The notes beneath the pieces were generated by a model. That model was not told the DNA's origin and did no database searches. It saw nothing but the letters and a program-made list of their open reading frames with translations. From contig NZ_CP014160.1 of NCBI RefSeq assembly GCF_001543145.1, positions 1,178,001-1,242,000 of the forward strand: DNA of 64,000 nt, read 5' to 3'. Positions 43,630 to 53,528 of this stretch are shown here, one piece after another. The translations under genes were made by a program, and so were the position numbers. The DNA comes from Aerococcus sanguinicola. GTDB lineage: Bacteria > Bacillota > Bacilli > Lactobacillales > Aerococcaceae. Position 1 is the first letter of the stretch. Each line of letters starts with the position of its first letter.

Positions 43630-45696
43630 ATGGAACAAAGGAAATTAGTGAGCCGTCACTTAGAAGAAGTTGAAGTCGATGGCTTACGCTTCAAAGACCA
43701 TAATAAAGATGGTCGAGTCAATCCCTATGAAGACTGGCGATTGAGCCCGGAAGAGCGGGCTAAGGACTTGGTCGGGCGGATGAACCTCCGCGAAAAAGCC
43801 GGTATGATGGTCCTCATTGACAAGCCCATGGGAATTTCAGCTGAAGAAGGTGAACCAACCAGCCATAATGGGGTCATTAACGAAGCCGATAAGGAGATCC
43901 AGTATCCCCATCCTAAGCATGAGCACCCGACCTCAACGCTTTTAGAAGACTTCCAAATCCGGCATATTATCTTAAGAGAGAATGCCAAGCCGGAAGAGAT
44001 TGTGACCTGGGTCAATACCATGCAGGAAATGGTCGAGGAAAGTCGCTTAGGGATTCCCTTAGTGGTTTTGTCCAACTCCAAGAACGAAAACAATGAGGCT
44101 ACTTTTAATGCGGAGTCAGCGATCGGCCGCTTTACCCAATTCCCTGGTACCCTGGGTCTGGCAGCGACTCGCAATATTCCTTTGATCAAGGCCTTTGCTG
44201 AAATTGGTAAGCAGGAATTCTGGCACAACAACATTCGCAAGGGTTATATGTACATGGTAGATACCGCGACGGATCCTCGCTGGGTTAGAACGTCGGGAAC
44301 TTTTGGCGAGAACCCCGAACAGATTTCAGAAATTGCTGAAACGATTATCCCAGTCTACCAAGGAGAGGACTTAGACGACCAGGGTGTTGCCCTCACCATC
44401 AAGCACTTCCCAGGCGGCGGTGCACGGGAGAACGGTTTCGATCCCCACTACGAAGAAGGGAAATTTAATGTTTACCCAACTCCTAATAGTTTAGAGACCT
44501 ACCACTTACCACCCTTCAAGGCAGCTATTAAGCACCAACCAAGCTCGATCATGCCTTACTATGCGATTCCTAGCCAGGAAAAATCCAACCTGCCCCAAGA
44601 ACCCTTCCAAGCAGGTTTTGAAGAGGATGTGGCTTTTGCTTACAACCGTCAATTCCTCCAAGAGCTCTTGCGTGATGACCTAGGCTTTAAGGGCTATATC
44701 AACTCAGATACAGGAGTCTTGGATGCTTGTGCCTGGGGTGTTGAAGACCTAACTAAGCCGGAGCGGGTAGCTAAGATGCTCAAGGCGGGGACGAATATTG
44801 TCTCGGGGACCACAGAGGTTGAAGCCTTTGAGGAAGCTATGACCCAGGGCTTGGTCGATGAAGAGACGGTGAATGCTCGCTTGGAAGGCACTTTGAAGGA
44901 GCTCTTTGCTCTCGGCTTATTCGAGAATCCTTACCAAGATACTGACCAGGCAGAAGCCATCACCAATACGGCAGACAGCCGCAAAGTAGCCTACCAGGCC
45001 CACCAGGAATCGGTGGTTCTCTTGAAGAATGACCAAGAGCTCTTGCCTCTGACTGAGGACAAGTTAGCGGGTAAGAAAGTTTATGCGGAAATCTTTACCA
45101 AGGTCTATAATGAAGAGGAAATGGCCAGTCGCCGCAAGCAAGGAATCTTCGGTAATACAGATGAACTCAACCAAGAATTACTAGAGCAGATCCGCAAGAC
45201 CTTCCCACAGATTGACCTGGTGACGGATTACCACGAAGCCGATATTGCCCTACTCTTCTTAGAACCAATCTCGGGTTCTTACTTCGAAGCCACTTCAGGC
45301 TATCTGGACTTACAGATCCACCAAGCAACGAACGTGGACCTCGACCGGGTGAAGGCCATCCAAGCAGCGGTTGACCATACGATTATTAATGTCAACCTCG
45401 ACTTGCCATTTATCTTGGAGAATGTAGAGCCTCTAGCTGACGCCTTAACTGCCAGCTTTAATAGCTTTATCCAGGCCATCATTGATGTCTATACAGGGGC
45501 CTGCCCTGCCAAGGGGAAACTGCCTCTAACCCTACCCGCCAATGATGACGTGATTGCGGTTAATGATGAAGGTATTTGTGCTTCCCCTAATGATGTACCG
45601 GGCTACGATAAGGACAAGTATATGGACCGCGCTTATGCCTATCAAGATAGTGCGGGAAATAGCTACACTTATGGCTTCGGCTTAAGCTTAAATTAA
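43630..45696 (+). CDS. Glycoside hydrolase family 3 (beta-glucosidase-like)
   Basis: 688 aa, no signal peptide, so cytoplasmic. An N-terminal DxNxDG calcium-like loop (KDHNKDGRVNPYEDWRLSPEERAKDLVGRM, about 18-47) is common in this GH3 branch. The TIM-barrel domain contains ALTIKHFPGGGARENG (about 253-268) and GYINSDTGVLDA (about 354-365), whose aspartate is the expected nucleophile. The second domain starts about residue 450 (AYQAHQESVVLLKNDQELLPL). The substrate, beta-glucosides or xylosides, is not certain. It could use sugars brought in by the GPH carriers, but is not linked to them. AAGGAGC precedes the ATG. TTGTGAAAGG-CTTTGCAAA upstream (about 43540) resembles a Rex site. Confidence 0.88.
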   Translation: MEQRKLVSRHLEEVEVDGLRFKDHNKDGRVNPYEDWRLSPEERAKDLVGRMNLREKAGMMVLIDKPMGISAEEGEPTSHNGVINEADKEIQYPHPKHEHPTSTLLEDFQIRHIILRENAKPEEIVTWVNTMQEMVEESRLGIPLVVLSNSKNENNEATFNAESAIGRFTQFPGTLGLAATRNIPLIKAFAEIGKQEFWHNNIRKGYMYMVDTATDPRWVRTSGTFGENPEQISEIAETIIPVYQGEDLDDQGVALTIKHFPGGGARENGFDPHYEEGKFNVYPTPNSLETYHLPPFKAAIKHQPSSIMPYYAIPSQEKSNLPQEPFQAGFEEDVAFAYNRQFLQELLRDDLGFKGYINSDTGVLDACAWGVEDLTKPERVAKMLKAGTNIVSGTTEVEAFEEAMTQGLVDEETVNARLEGTLKELFALGLFENPYQDTDQAEAITNTADSRKVAYQAHQESVVLLKNDQELLPLTEDKLAGKKVYAEIFTKVYNEEEMASRRKQGIFGNTDELNQELLEQIRKTFPQIDLVTDYHEADIALLFLEPISGSYFEATSGYLDLQIHQATNVDLDRVKAIQAAVDHTIINVNLDLPFILENVEPLADALTASFNSFIQAIIDVYTGACPAKGKLPLTLPANDDVIAVNDEGICASPNDVPGYDKDKYMDRAYAYQDSAGNSYTYGFGLSLN

Positions 45697-45780
45697 AGTT
45701 TTAGATTTGCTACGAAGTCGAAATCCTGGTAAAATATTCCTATTCTATTTTTCACAATTGAACAAACAGGGGGGATTCTA

Positions 45781-46401
45781 GTGAAAAAGATACCAAAGGC
45801 AACAGCTAAGCGCTTATCAATCTACTACCGTTGCTTGAAGAATTTCAAGGCAATGGGGATGGATCGTGTCTCTTCCGAACAGATTTCTGATGCAGTAAAA
45901 GTCGACAGTGCTACCATCCGACGTGATTTTTCTTATTTTGGTACTTTGGGCAAACGGGGCTATGGTTATGAAATTGATCATTTAATTGAATTTTTCAGCC
46001 GCCTACTGAGCCAAGACCAGCTCACCATGGTCGCTCTGATCGGTGTGGGGAATTTGGGGAATGCCTTAATTTCTTATAACTTTAAGCAATCTAATAATGT
46101 TCATATTAATGCAGCTTTCGATATTGATCCAGAGAAGGTCGGTAAGATCCACGAAGGGGTGCCAATCTACAGCATGGACGAGATCGTCGACCAGCTAGAA
46201 GCCCGTCAAATTGATATTGTCATTCTAGCGGTCCCTAGTCATGCCGCCCAAAGCGTGGTGCCACAACTTGAAGAAGCTGGAGTCAAGGGAATATTAAACT
46301 TCTCAGCTAGTCGGCTCAATGTGCCTAAAGACATGTTTGTTCAGACTGTGGATTTAGCCAATGAATTACAGACTTTGATTTATTATGTGACCCACCATTA
46401 A
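45781..46401 (+). CDS. rex: Redox-sensing transcriptional repressor Rex
   Basis: 206 aa. N-terminal winged helix (ATAKRLSIYYRCLKNFKAMGMDRVSSEQISDAVKVDSATIRRDFSYFG, about 8-56), then a Rossmann domain with LIGVGNLGNALISYNF (about 85-100) that senses NADH/NAD+. Rex represses fermentation and respiration genes when NADH is low. GTG start preceded by GGGGGG. TTTTTCACAATTGAAC upstream (about 45750) holds one half of the TTGTGAA-N4-TTCACAA operator, so self-control is possible but unproven. Confidence 0.95.
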   Translation: MKKIPKATAKRLSIYYRCLKNFKAMGMDRVSSEQISDAVKVDSATIRRDFSYFGTLGKRGYGYEIDHLIEFFSRLLSQDQLTMVALIGVGNLGNALISYNFKQSNNVHINAAFDIDPEKVGKIHEGVPIYSMDEIVDQLEARQIDIVILAVPSHAAQSVVPQLEEAGVKGILNFSASRLNVPKDMFVQTVDLANELQTLIYYVTHH

Positions 46402-46425
46402 GAAATCAGCTTAATATAAGTGATC

Positions 46426-46474
46426 AAAAAAGTGCCTCAAAGGAGCGAAATAGCTCTCTTTGAGGCACTTTTCG
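46426..46474. terminator. Intrinsic terminator after rex
   Basis: AAAAGTGCCTCAAA pairs with TTTGAGGCACTTTT over an 18-nt loop containing its own small pairing (GGAGC / GCTCT). Confidence 0.92.
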
Positions 46475-46504
46475 ATTAATTTCTTTTAAGACCACTTACC
46501 TGGT

Positions 46505-46699
46505 TTATAGGTTTTTGATTCTTCGGTAGGCTCGAATTAACTGGATACTTTGGAAGATATCGTGGCTTGCTAAGAGAATATTAATGAAGGGAAGGAAGGA
46601 CCAACCGTTTTCACTGACCATTGAAATAGCCAGGGAGAGGAAGAGGCCAGCAAGGATGATTTTTAGCACAATATTCATGACTAGTGATTGTAAAGACAT
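46505..46699 (-). CDS. Small membrane protein, YdiK/DUF4305-like
   Basis: 64 aa with two membrane helices (VMNIVLKIILAGLFLSLAISMV and FLPFINILLASHDIFQSIQLI) and a basic C-terminus. Size, topology and position between rex and groES fit YdiK/DUF4305, found in the corresponding region of B. subtilis; function unknown. The ATG follows AAAAAGGAG by 7 nt, so it is probably real despite its size. Confidence 0.65.
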   Translation of the reverse strand: MSLQSLVMNIVLKIILAGLFLSLAISMVSENGWSFLPFINILLASHDIFQSIQLIRAYRRIKNL

Positions 46700-46833
46700 A
46701 GCAACACTCCTTTTTAATCTTGCATCGTAATATGTAATGTAACGAAAATATGGCTAAAAGACAAGTGAGATCAGCTATTTTGGCGGAAAAATTTAAAGAA
46801 AAACTAAAAGGTCAAAAAAAGTCAACAAAAGAC

Positions 46834-46862
46834 TTGCATTCTAAAATAAAATGTTTTAAGAT
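46834..46862 (+). promoter_or_regulatory. groESL promoter
   Basis: TTGCAT (46834-46839), 17 bp, TAAGAT (46857-46862), placing the start at the edge of the CIRCE element. Confidence 0.65.
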
Positions 46863-46874
46863 AATAAATGTAAG

Positions 46875-46901
46875 TTAGCACTTGGAAGTTGTGAGTGCTA
46901 A
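46875..46901 (+). promoter_or_regulatory. CIRCE operator (HrcA site)
   Basis: TTAGCACTT, 9-nt spacer GGAAGTTGT, GAGTGCTAA. It has one change from the consensus TTAGCACTC-N9-GAGTGCTAA. It places groESL under the heat-shock repressor HrcA. Confidence 0.96.
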
Positions 46902-46948
46902 CGATAAAAAGTGAATTGTTTTTTGGAACTGATGGAGGAATGTGAATT

Positions 46949-47221
46949 ATGTTAAAACCTTTAAATGAACGTGTGATTGTTCAGCTTGAAGAACAAGAAG
47001 AAAAAACAACGTCTGGTATTATACTACCATCTGCAGCCCAAGAAAAATCCCAAGTGGGACGTGTTATTGCAGTTGCTGATGAAACAGAAGATTTCACAAG
47101 TCCAGTTAAGAAAGATGACCTTGTCTTATTTGAAAAATATGCCGGCAATGAAGTGGAATATGCTGGTGAAAAATACCTCATCTTAAAAGCGAAAGATATT
47201 GTCGCTGTTATTGAAGACTAG
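46949..47221 (+). CDS. groES: Co-chaperonin GroES
   Basis: 90 aa. MLKPLNERVIVQLEEQEEKTTSGIILPSAAQEKSQVGRVIAV contains the mobile loop (TTSGIILP) that contacts GroEL, and DLVLFEKYAGNEVEYAGEKYLILK is the beta-barrel end. It caps the GroEL chamber. First gene of the CIRCE-controlled operon; GGAGG upstream; groEL follows after 61 bp. Confidence 0.98.
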   Translation: MLKPLNERVIVQLEEQEEKTTSGIILPSAAQEKSQVGRVIAVADETEDFTSPVKKDDLVLFEKYAGNEVEYAGEKYLILKAKDIVAVIED

Positions 47222-47276
47222 ATCAAAAATTAAATTTAAAGATTGAATCATTACTTGTGTATCGAGAGGAGCATGA

Positions 47277-48908
<1,632 letters not shown>

Positions 48909-48921
48909 GCCGCTGATTAAA

Positions 48922-48964
48922 GAAGAAGCAAGAACTCTCGCAAGGGGGTTCTTGCTTCTTTTTT
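48922..48964 (+). terminator. Intrinsic terminator after groEL
   Basis: GAAGCAAGAAC / GTTCTTGCTTC with a 12-nt loop, then TTTTTT. Family B copy 3 begins 13 bp later. Confidence 0.93.
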
Positions 48965-48976
48965 AAGCTGCGTTGC

Positions 48977-49152
48977 TGAGCATACGTTCCGCTTTTGAAT
49001 TTGATCGTTAAAGAGCCATGGCACCGGCTCGAGCCAAGGTCTCTCGCCTAGCGAGCTTCAAACGTCTAGTACGGCTAACGCCTACTATACGTAATTCACA
49101 TTGCTTGCTTAGACATGGCTAACGATCAAATTCAAAGCTCCACTCCTGCTCA
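48977..49152 (+). repeat. Family B element, copy 3
   Basis: 176 bp bounded by TGAGCA and TGCTCA. Arms TTGAATTTGATCGTTA (left) and TAACGATCAAATTCAA (right) are perfectly complementary, and GCCATGG faces CATGGC. The core CACCGGCTCGAGCC...CTAGCGAGCTTCAAACGTCTAGTACGGCTAACGCC is close to copies 1, 2 and 4. Confidence 0.88.
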
Positions 49153-49337
49153 AGATTAGCTGATTAAAGAAAAATTGCTTATTCTTTAATTCTAGAAATA
49201 AAAATGTGATCTTAAATACCAACAAAAAATCTTTTTTCGAGTCGTTTGCCTTGAAGTTTCGAAACTGAACTATTATCATAGAAGTATAAGATAAGTTGTT
49301 AAGTCAAAAGTATAAAAGAAAGAAGGAGATTTATTTT

Positions 49338-49889
49338 ATGGCAAAATATGGTGTAGTTTTAGGATCAATTCGTAAGAATTCATTTTCTGAAGCCATTGCA
49401 AAAGGATTAGTGGCAGGTTTACCAAGTGACGCTGAAGTGACCTTTATCGAAACAGCTGACCTTCCACTCTATAGCCAAGACTATGATGAAGCAGCTGAAC
49501 AACCTGCTGAATATACGCGTTTCCGTGATGAAGTGCGTGCTCAAGATGCGATTATCTTCGTGACTCCTGAACACAACCGTAGCATTCCAGCGAGCTTGAA
49601 GAATGCGATCGACTTAGGTTCTCGTCCATATGGTTCAAGCGTTTGGGAAGGCAAGCCAGCTCTTGTTGCATCACAATCACCAGCAGGTATCGGTGGTGCT
49701 ATCGCTAACCATACCCTCCGTCAATCTTTAGTTTTCTTAGATATGCCAGTTATGCAACAACCTGAACTTTACATTGGAAACTCTGCTGATTACATCGGTG
49801 AAAACGGTGAAATTACAGCAGAAGATACCAAAGAATTCTTAGCAAGTGCTGGTAAAGCCTTCGCTGAATTCGCAGGAAAATTTATCTAA
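49338..49889 (+). CDS. NADPH-dependent FMN reductase-family flavoprotein
   Basis: 183 aa from the ATG at 49338 (GAAGGAGA upstream; a longer frame from 49296 has no site). VVLGSIRKNSFSEAIAKGL (about 5-23) is the FMN-phosphate loop, and FVTPEHNRSIPASLKNAIDLGS (about 74-95) the flavin-ring loop typical of NAD(P)H:quinone/azo reductases of the YieF/ChrR type. It probably reduces quinones, azo dyes or free flavin with NADPH and protects against oxidative stress. Monocistronic; terminator at 49912. Confidence 0.9.
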   Translation: MAKYGVVLGSIRKNSFSEAIAKGLVAGLPSDAEVTFIETADLPLYSQDYDEAAEQPAEYTRFRDEVRAQDAIIFVTPEHNRSIPASLKNAIDLGSRPYGSSVWEGKPALVASQSPAGIGGAIANHTLRQSLVFLDMPVMQQPELYIGNSADYIGENGEITAEDTKEFLASAGKAFAEFAGKFI

Positions 49890-49911
49890 ACTAAGTTTCA
49901 ATTTAGACCTC

Positions 49912-49940
49912 AAGCTCCCTGATTTCGGGGAGCTTTTTTG
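49912..49940 (+). terminator. Intrinsic terminator after the FMN reductase gene
   Basis: AAGCTCCC / GGGAGCTT with an 8-nt loop and TTTTTT. Confidence 0.9.
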
Positions 49941-50025
49941 GACCCCTCTGACTTGAATTCTCCAGTCAATTACTTGATAATGGGAACTGTAAACCCTTAA
50001 CAGCAAGCTGAAGGAGGCTTTTTTG

Positions 50026-51435
50026 ATGAAGACCTATCAAAACTATATTAACGGTGAATGGGTAGACAGCAAGTCTGGTCAATATACCGATGTAATTAAT
50101 CCAACAAGTGAAGAAGTGATCGCCCAAGTTCCAACCAGTAATGCCGAAGATGTGGACAATGCAGTGGCTGCAGCTAAGGCTGCTTTTCCGTCTTGGAATG
50201 GCTTAGCTGTAGATGAACGCAAGGCCTACTTAGAGAAGGTGCTTGAAGGCCTTAAAGCGCATAAGGAAGAATTAGTCGATATTGTGGTTGAAGAGATGGG
50301 CGCCAGCAAGGCTTTTTCCCGGGATAACCAGGTGCGCAAATCGATCGGGGAATTGGAAGGAAGTCTCAAGGCCTTGGACCGCTTCAACTTCGAAGAACGT
50401 TACGATACGGCGACTGTTATTAAAGAAGGATCAGGAGTGGTTGCCTGCATTACGCCATGGAATTATCCTTTGAACCAGATCCAACGTAAGCTCACTCCAG
50501 CTCTTTTAACTGGTAATACTATCGTGGTTAAACCAGCCTCGGATACCCCCCTCACAGCCATTAAATTCATGGAAATTATTGAAGAAGCTGGCCTGCCTAA
50601 AGGGGTCGTTAACTTGATTACTGGACGGGGGAGTGAGGCCGGAGACCTTCTCGCTGGTCATGAGGATGTCGCTATTATTTCCTTTACCGGGTCAACCGAA
50701 GTCGGTCGCGGTCTCTACGATAAGGCGAGTGGTAGTATCAAGCGCCTCGTCCTTGAACTCGGCGGTAAGTCTGCTCTTATTGCCCTCAAAGGCGGCGACA
50801 AGGAACTCGCTGTGGCTAAGTCGATGAACACTGTCCTCGATAACCAAGGGCAGACTTGTGCAGCCTTGACCCGTCTCTTTGTCCCAGAAGATGAATTGGA
50901 AGACTATAAGACGGCTATCAAAGACTTCTATGACAAGGAAGTGGTCCTCGATGACCCAGCCGATGAAGCAACCAAAGTTGGCCCCATGGTTTCCGCCAAG
51001 CAAAAAGAGACCGTTGAAGACTATATCGAAAAAGGTAAGGCAGAAGGTGCTGAAGTCTTGGTAGGCGGGGGTAAAGTTGACCGGACAGGCTACTATGTGG
51101 ATCCAACGGTCTTTGTCAATGTGACTAATGATATGACCATCGCCCAAGAAGAAATCTTTGGCCCTGTCCTCTGCGTGCTGACCTATACCGACACAGAAGA
51201 CGCCATCAAACAAGCCAATGACTCCCCTTATGGCCTCTCTGGCGCTGTCGTTGGTCCAGAAGAAGAAGCCAAGGCAGTAGCCCGCCAATTGCGGACAGGT
51301 AACGTCTTCGTCAACGACAACCCAGGCAGCGACCAAGCACCATTCGGCGGCTACAAAATGTCTGGCTTAGGCCGCGAAAAAGGCTACTACGGCCTAGAAG
51401 ACTACGTCGAAATCAAAGCCATCTTTGAAAATTAA
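50026..51435 (+). CDS. NAD(P)-dependent aldehyde dehydrogenase
   Basis: 469 aa. The family motifs are intact: ACITPWNYPLNQIQRKLTPALLTGNTIVVKPA (about 140-170), FTGSTEVGRGLYDKA (about 223-237), LELGGKSALI with the general-base glutamate (about 245), DNQGQTCAALTRLFVP with the nucleophilic cysteine (about 281) and EEIFGPVL (about 380). It oxidises an aldehyde to an acid; the specific substrate is unclear. Start ATG 9 nt after AAGGAGG. Single gene; the stop is followed after 1 nt by a four-unit family A array and then a terminator. Confidence 0.93.
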   Translation: MKTYQNYINGEWVDSKSGQYTDVINPTSEEVIAQVPTSNAEDVDNAVAAAKAAFPSWNGLAVDERKAYLEKVLEGLKAHKEELVDIVVEEMGASKAFSRDNQVRKSIGELEGSLKALDRFNFEERYDTATVIKEGSGVVACITPWNYPLNQIQRKLTPALLTGNTIVVKPASDTPLTAIKFMEIIEEAGLPKGVVNLITGRGSEAGDLLAGHEDVAIISFTGSTEVGRGLYDKASGSIKRLVLELGGKSALIALKGGDKELAVAKSMNTVLDNQGQTCAALTRLFVPEDELEDYKTAIKDFYDKEVVLDDPADEATKVGPMVSAKQKETVEDYIEKGKAEGAEVLVGGGKVDRTGYYVDPTVFVNVTNDMTIAQEEIFGPVLCVLTYTDTEDAIKQANDSPYGLSGAVVGPEEEAKAVARQLRTGNVFVNDNPGSDQAPFGGYKMSGLGREKGYYGLEDYVEIKAIFEN

Positions 51436-51436
51436 A

Positions 51437-51912
51437 GGGTGTGAGACTTGGCGGTTAGACTCGGATGATTGGAGCAATTAAGAATAAGAGCGAAGCATTC
51501 GCTCGTTTCTTAATTGTGAAATCACTCCGAGTTTGCCAAGTCGAACCCAACTAGGAAAGGGTGTGAAGGCTAGCGGGAGAAATAGACCTCTGGAGCCAAA
51601 AGCCAGAGAAGACTGAAAGTCTTCGACGGATTTTGGTGAAGAGGAGCTATTTCTGCTAGCCTGAACCCGACTAAAGGGTGTGAGCAGTTGCGCCCAGACT
51701 TGGATGACTGGAGCCCAAGCGAAAAAGAGCGGCTTTAGCCGATCGTTCCGATTGGGTGAAGTCACTTCAAGTCTGCAACTGCGAACCCGACTAGATAAGG
51801 GTGTGAGGGAGCGCGGTCAGAAGTGAACCTCTGGAGCAAAGCGACAAAGAAAACTAAAAGTCTTCGGCGACGCTTTGTGAAGAGGAGCCACTTCTGCCAG
51901 ACCAAACCCTTT
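51437..51912 (+). repeat. Family A hairpin array, 4 units, 3' of the aldehyde dehydrogenase gene
   Basis: The best-preserved array. Units start at 51437, 51559, 51676 and 51799 (periods 122, 117, 123). Unit 1 pairs ACTTGGC/GCCAAG and ACTCGGA/TCCGAGT with core GAGCGAAGCATTCGCTC. Unit 2 pairs GGCTAGC/GCTAGCC and AGAAATAG/CTATTTCT with core GAAGACTGAAAGTCTTC. Unit 3 pairs CAGTTGC/GCAACTG and AGACTTG/CAAGTCT with a GGCTTTAGCC core. Unit 4 pairs AGAAGTG/CACTTCT. All run in the gene's direction. A terminator follows. Confidence 0.9.
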
Positions 51913-51919
51913 CTATCCC

Positions 51920-51955
51920 AAGGCTCCAACTGAAGTAGAAGTTGGGGCCTTTTAT
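51920..51955 (+). terminator. Intrinsic terminator downstream of the family A array
   Basis: AAGGC-CCAACT pairs with AGTTGG-GCCTT, followed by TTAT. It places the array in the 3' untranslated part of the aldehyde dehydrogenase transcript. From here to argH (52082) I see no further feature beyond a ribosome-binding site. Confidence 0.75.
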
Positions 51956-52082
51956 AATGGCTTTTCACTTGTAGCTGCTGGCAAATAGGATTCTTTAAGC
52001 AGCTTTTCTCAATCAATCTTGCACCTGGGCCGAACTTTGTTTATGATTAAGCATAAGACTTAAAAAGAATGGAGTGGCAAAG

Positions 52083-53462
52083 ATGGCAATTTGGTCGAAT
52101 GACTTTCATGACGCGATGTCAGAAGCGGCTTATCAATTTAATCAATCAATTCAAGTGGATGATAGACTGCTGGATGCTGACCTGCAGGGTTCAATGGCCC
52201 ACGCAAAGATGCTGGGGGCCCAGGGAATTATTGAAGAAGCGGAAGCGGAGGCGCTCTACCAGGAACTGGGGCAGATGCGAGAAGACTACCGTGACGGCAA
52301 GCTAGCCATTGACTATGAGGAAGAAGATGTCCATAGTTTTATTGAAGCGGAATTGACCCGGCGCTTAGGGAATACAGGCAAGAAGGTTCACACCGGCCGA
52401 AGCCGGAACGACCAGGTTGCCACCGCCCTGAAGATCTATGTTCGAGATGAGATTGAGGTCCTCTGCAGCCTCTTGGAGGATGCCATGCTGGGCTTTGCTA
52501 AGAAGGCCCTCCAGCATACGGAAAGCATCATGCCGGGCTATACCCACCTACAGCGGGCCCAACCCATTACTTATGGCCACTATTTGATGGCCTATGCGGA
52601 AATGCTTCTGCGGGACTATGGCCGCTTGCAGGATGTGGGTAAGCGGATTGATTTAACCATGCCACTGGGGGCTGGTGCCTTGGCGACCTCTTCTTTCCCC
52701 TTGAACCGCGATTTAACGACGGAACTCTTGGACTTCTTGACCCCATCGGCCAATAGTTTGGATGCGGTTTCTGACCGTGATTACAGTATTGAAATGCTGA
52801 GTGCCCTCTCGATTCTGGCCATGCATCTCAGCCGGTATGCGGAAGAGACGATTCTTTGGGCCAGTCAGGAGTTTCATTTCATTCACCTGAAAGATTCCTT
52901 CTCAACCGGGTCATCCATTATGCCCCAGAAGAAGAATGCCGATATCCATGAATTGATGCGCGGAAAGACGGGGCGGGTCTATGGCGACCTCGTTAACGTT
53001 CTTACCCTGATGAAGGGCCTCCCTCTCGCCTATAACAAGGATATGCAGGAGGAAAAAGAAGCCCTCTTCGACGCTATCGATACCATGAAGATGATGGTGA
53101 GCCTCCTACCTGCCATGTTGGAAGCAACGATTGTGGATGTGGATGCCATGTATGCTGCTTGTGGTCAAGGCTTCTTGAATGCGACAGACTGCGCCGACTA
53201 TTTGGCTGCTAAGGGAATGCCCTTCCGTGATGCCTACCAAATTACCGGTAACATCCTTCAATATTGCAGCGAAAAGAACCTAACCCTAGAAGACCTCTCC
53301 TTGGAAGACTATAAGCGCTATGCGGATGACTTTGAAGAAGATATCTTTGACGCAATCGACTTGAAAGCCTGCGTCTACCGGCGTAATGTTCTGGGTGGGC
53401 CAGCCCCTGAACGGGTAGAAGAACATGCCCAAGCCCTCTGCCAAGCCCTCGAGCGGTCTTAG
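52083..53462 (+). CDS. argH: Argininosuccinate lyase
   Basis: 459 aa. Last step of arginine synthesis: argininosuccinate to arginine and fumarate. Signature GSSIMPQKKNADIHELMRGKTGRV (about 278-301) is the fumarase-superfamily catalytic loop; KKVHTGRSRNDQVATALKI (about 101-119) and PGYTHLQRAQPITYGHYLMAY are other active-site blocks. ATG at 52083, 8 nt after GGAG; a GTG three codons earlier overlaps that site. The order argH then argG is reversed relative to the usual argGH, and a T-box separates them, so argH seems to be outside the T-box control. Confidence 0.95.
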   Translation: MAIWSNDFHDAMSEAAYQFNQSIQVDDRLLDADLQGSMAHAKMLGAQGIIEEAEAEALYQELGQMREDYRDGKLAIDYEEEDVHSFIEAELTRRLGNTGKKVHTGRSRNDQVATALKIYVRDEIEVLCSLLEDAMLGFAKKALQHTESIMPGYTHLQRAQPITYGHYLMAYAEMLLRDYGRLQDVGKRIDLTMPLGAGALATSSFPLNRDLTTELLDFLTPSANSLDAVSDRDYSIEMLSALSILAMHLSRYAEETILWASQEFHFIHLKDSFSTGSSIMPQKKNADIHELMRGKTGRVYGDLVNVLTLMKGLPLAYNKDMQEEKEALFDAIDTMKMMVSLLPAMLEATIVDVDAMYAACGQGFLNATDCADYLAAKGMPFRDAYQITGNILQYCSEKNLTLEDLSLEDYKRYADDFEEDIFDAIDLKACVYRRNVLGGPAPERVEEHAQALCQALERS

Positions 53463-53494
53463 GATAAGTCCTAAAATAATTTAGCAAAGTTCAG

Positions 53495-53522
53495 TTGACA
53501 TTTGATATAGCCGTGATATAAT
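53495..53522 (+). promoter_or_regulatory. Promoter of the T-box/argG transcript
   Basis: TTGACA (53495-53500), 16 bp, TATAAT (53517-53522): consensus at both boxes. Transcription would start near 53529. Confidence 0.88.
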
Positions 53523-53528
53523 AACAAT

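Noticed and set aside
50692-51336. 214-residue minus-strand frame within the aldehyde dehydrogenase gene
   Set aside because: Antisense shadow of a strongly conserved enzyme gene, no ribosome site or family resemblance.
51478-51765. 95-residue minus-strand frame in the four-unit array
   Set aside because: Antisense to repeat units; reading frame is not kept between units, so it is chance coding.
51437-51912. CRISPR array
   Set aside because: The 117-123 bp period, internal hairpins and lack of a short identical repeat with unique spacers do not fit; no cas genes are present.
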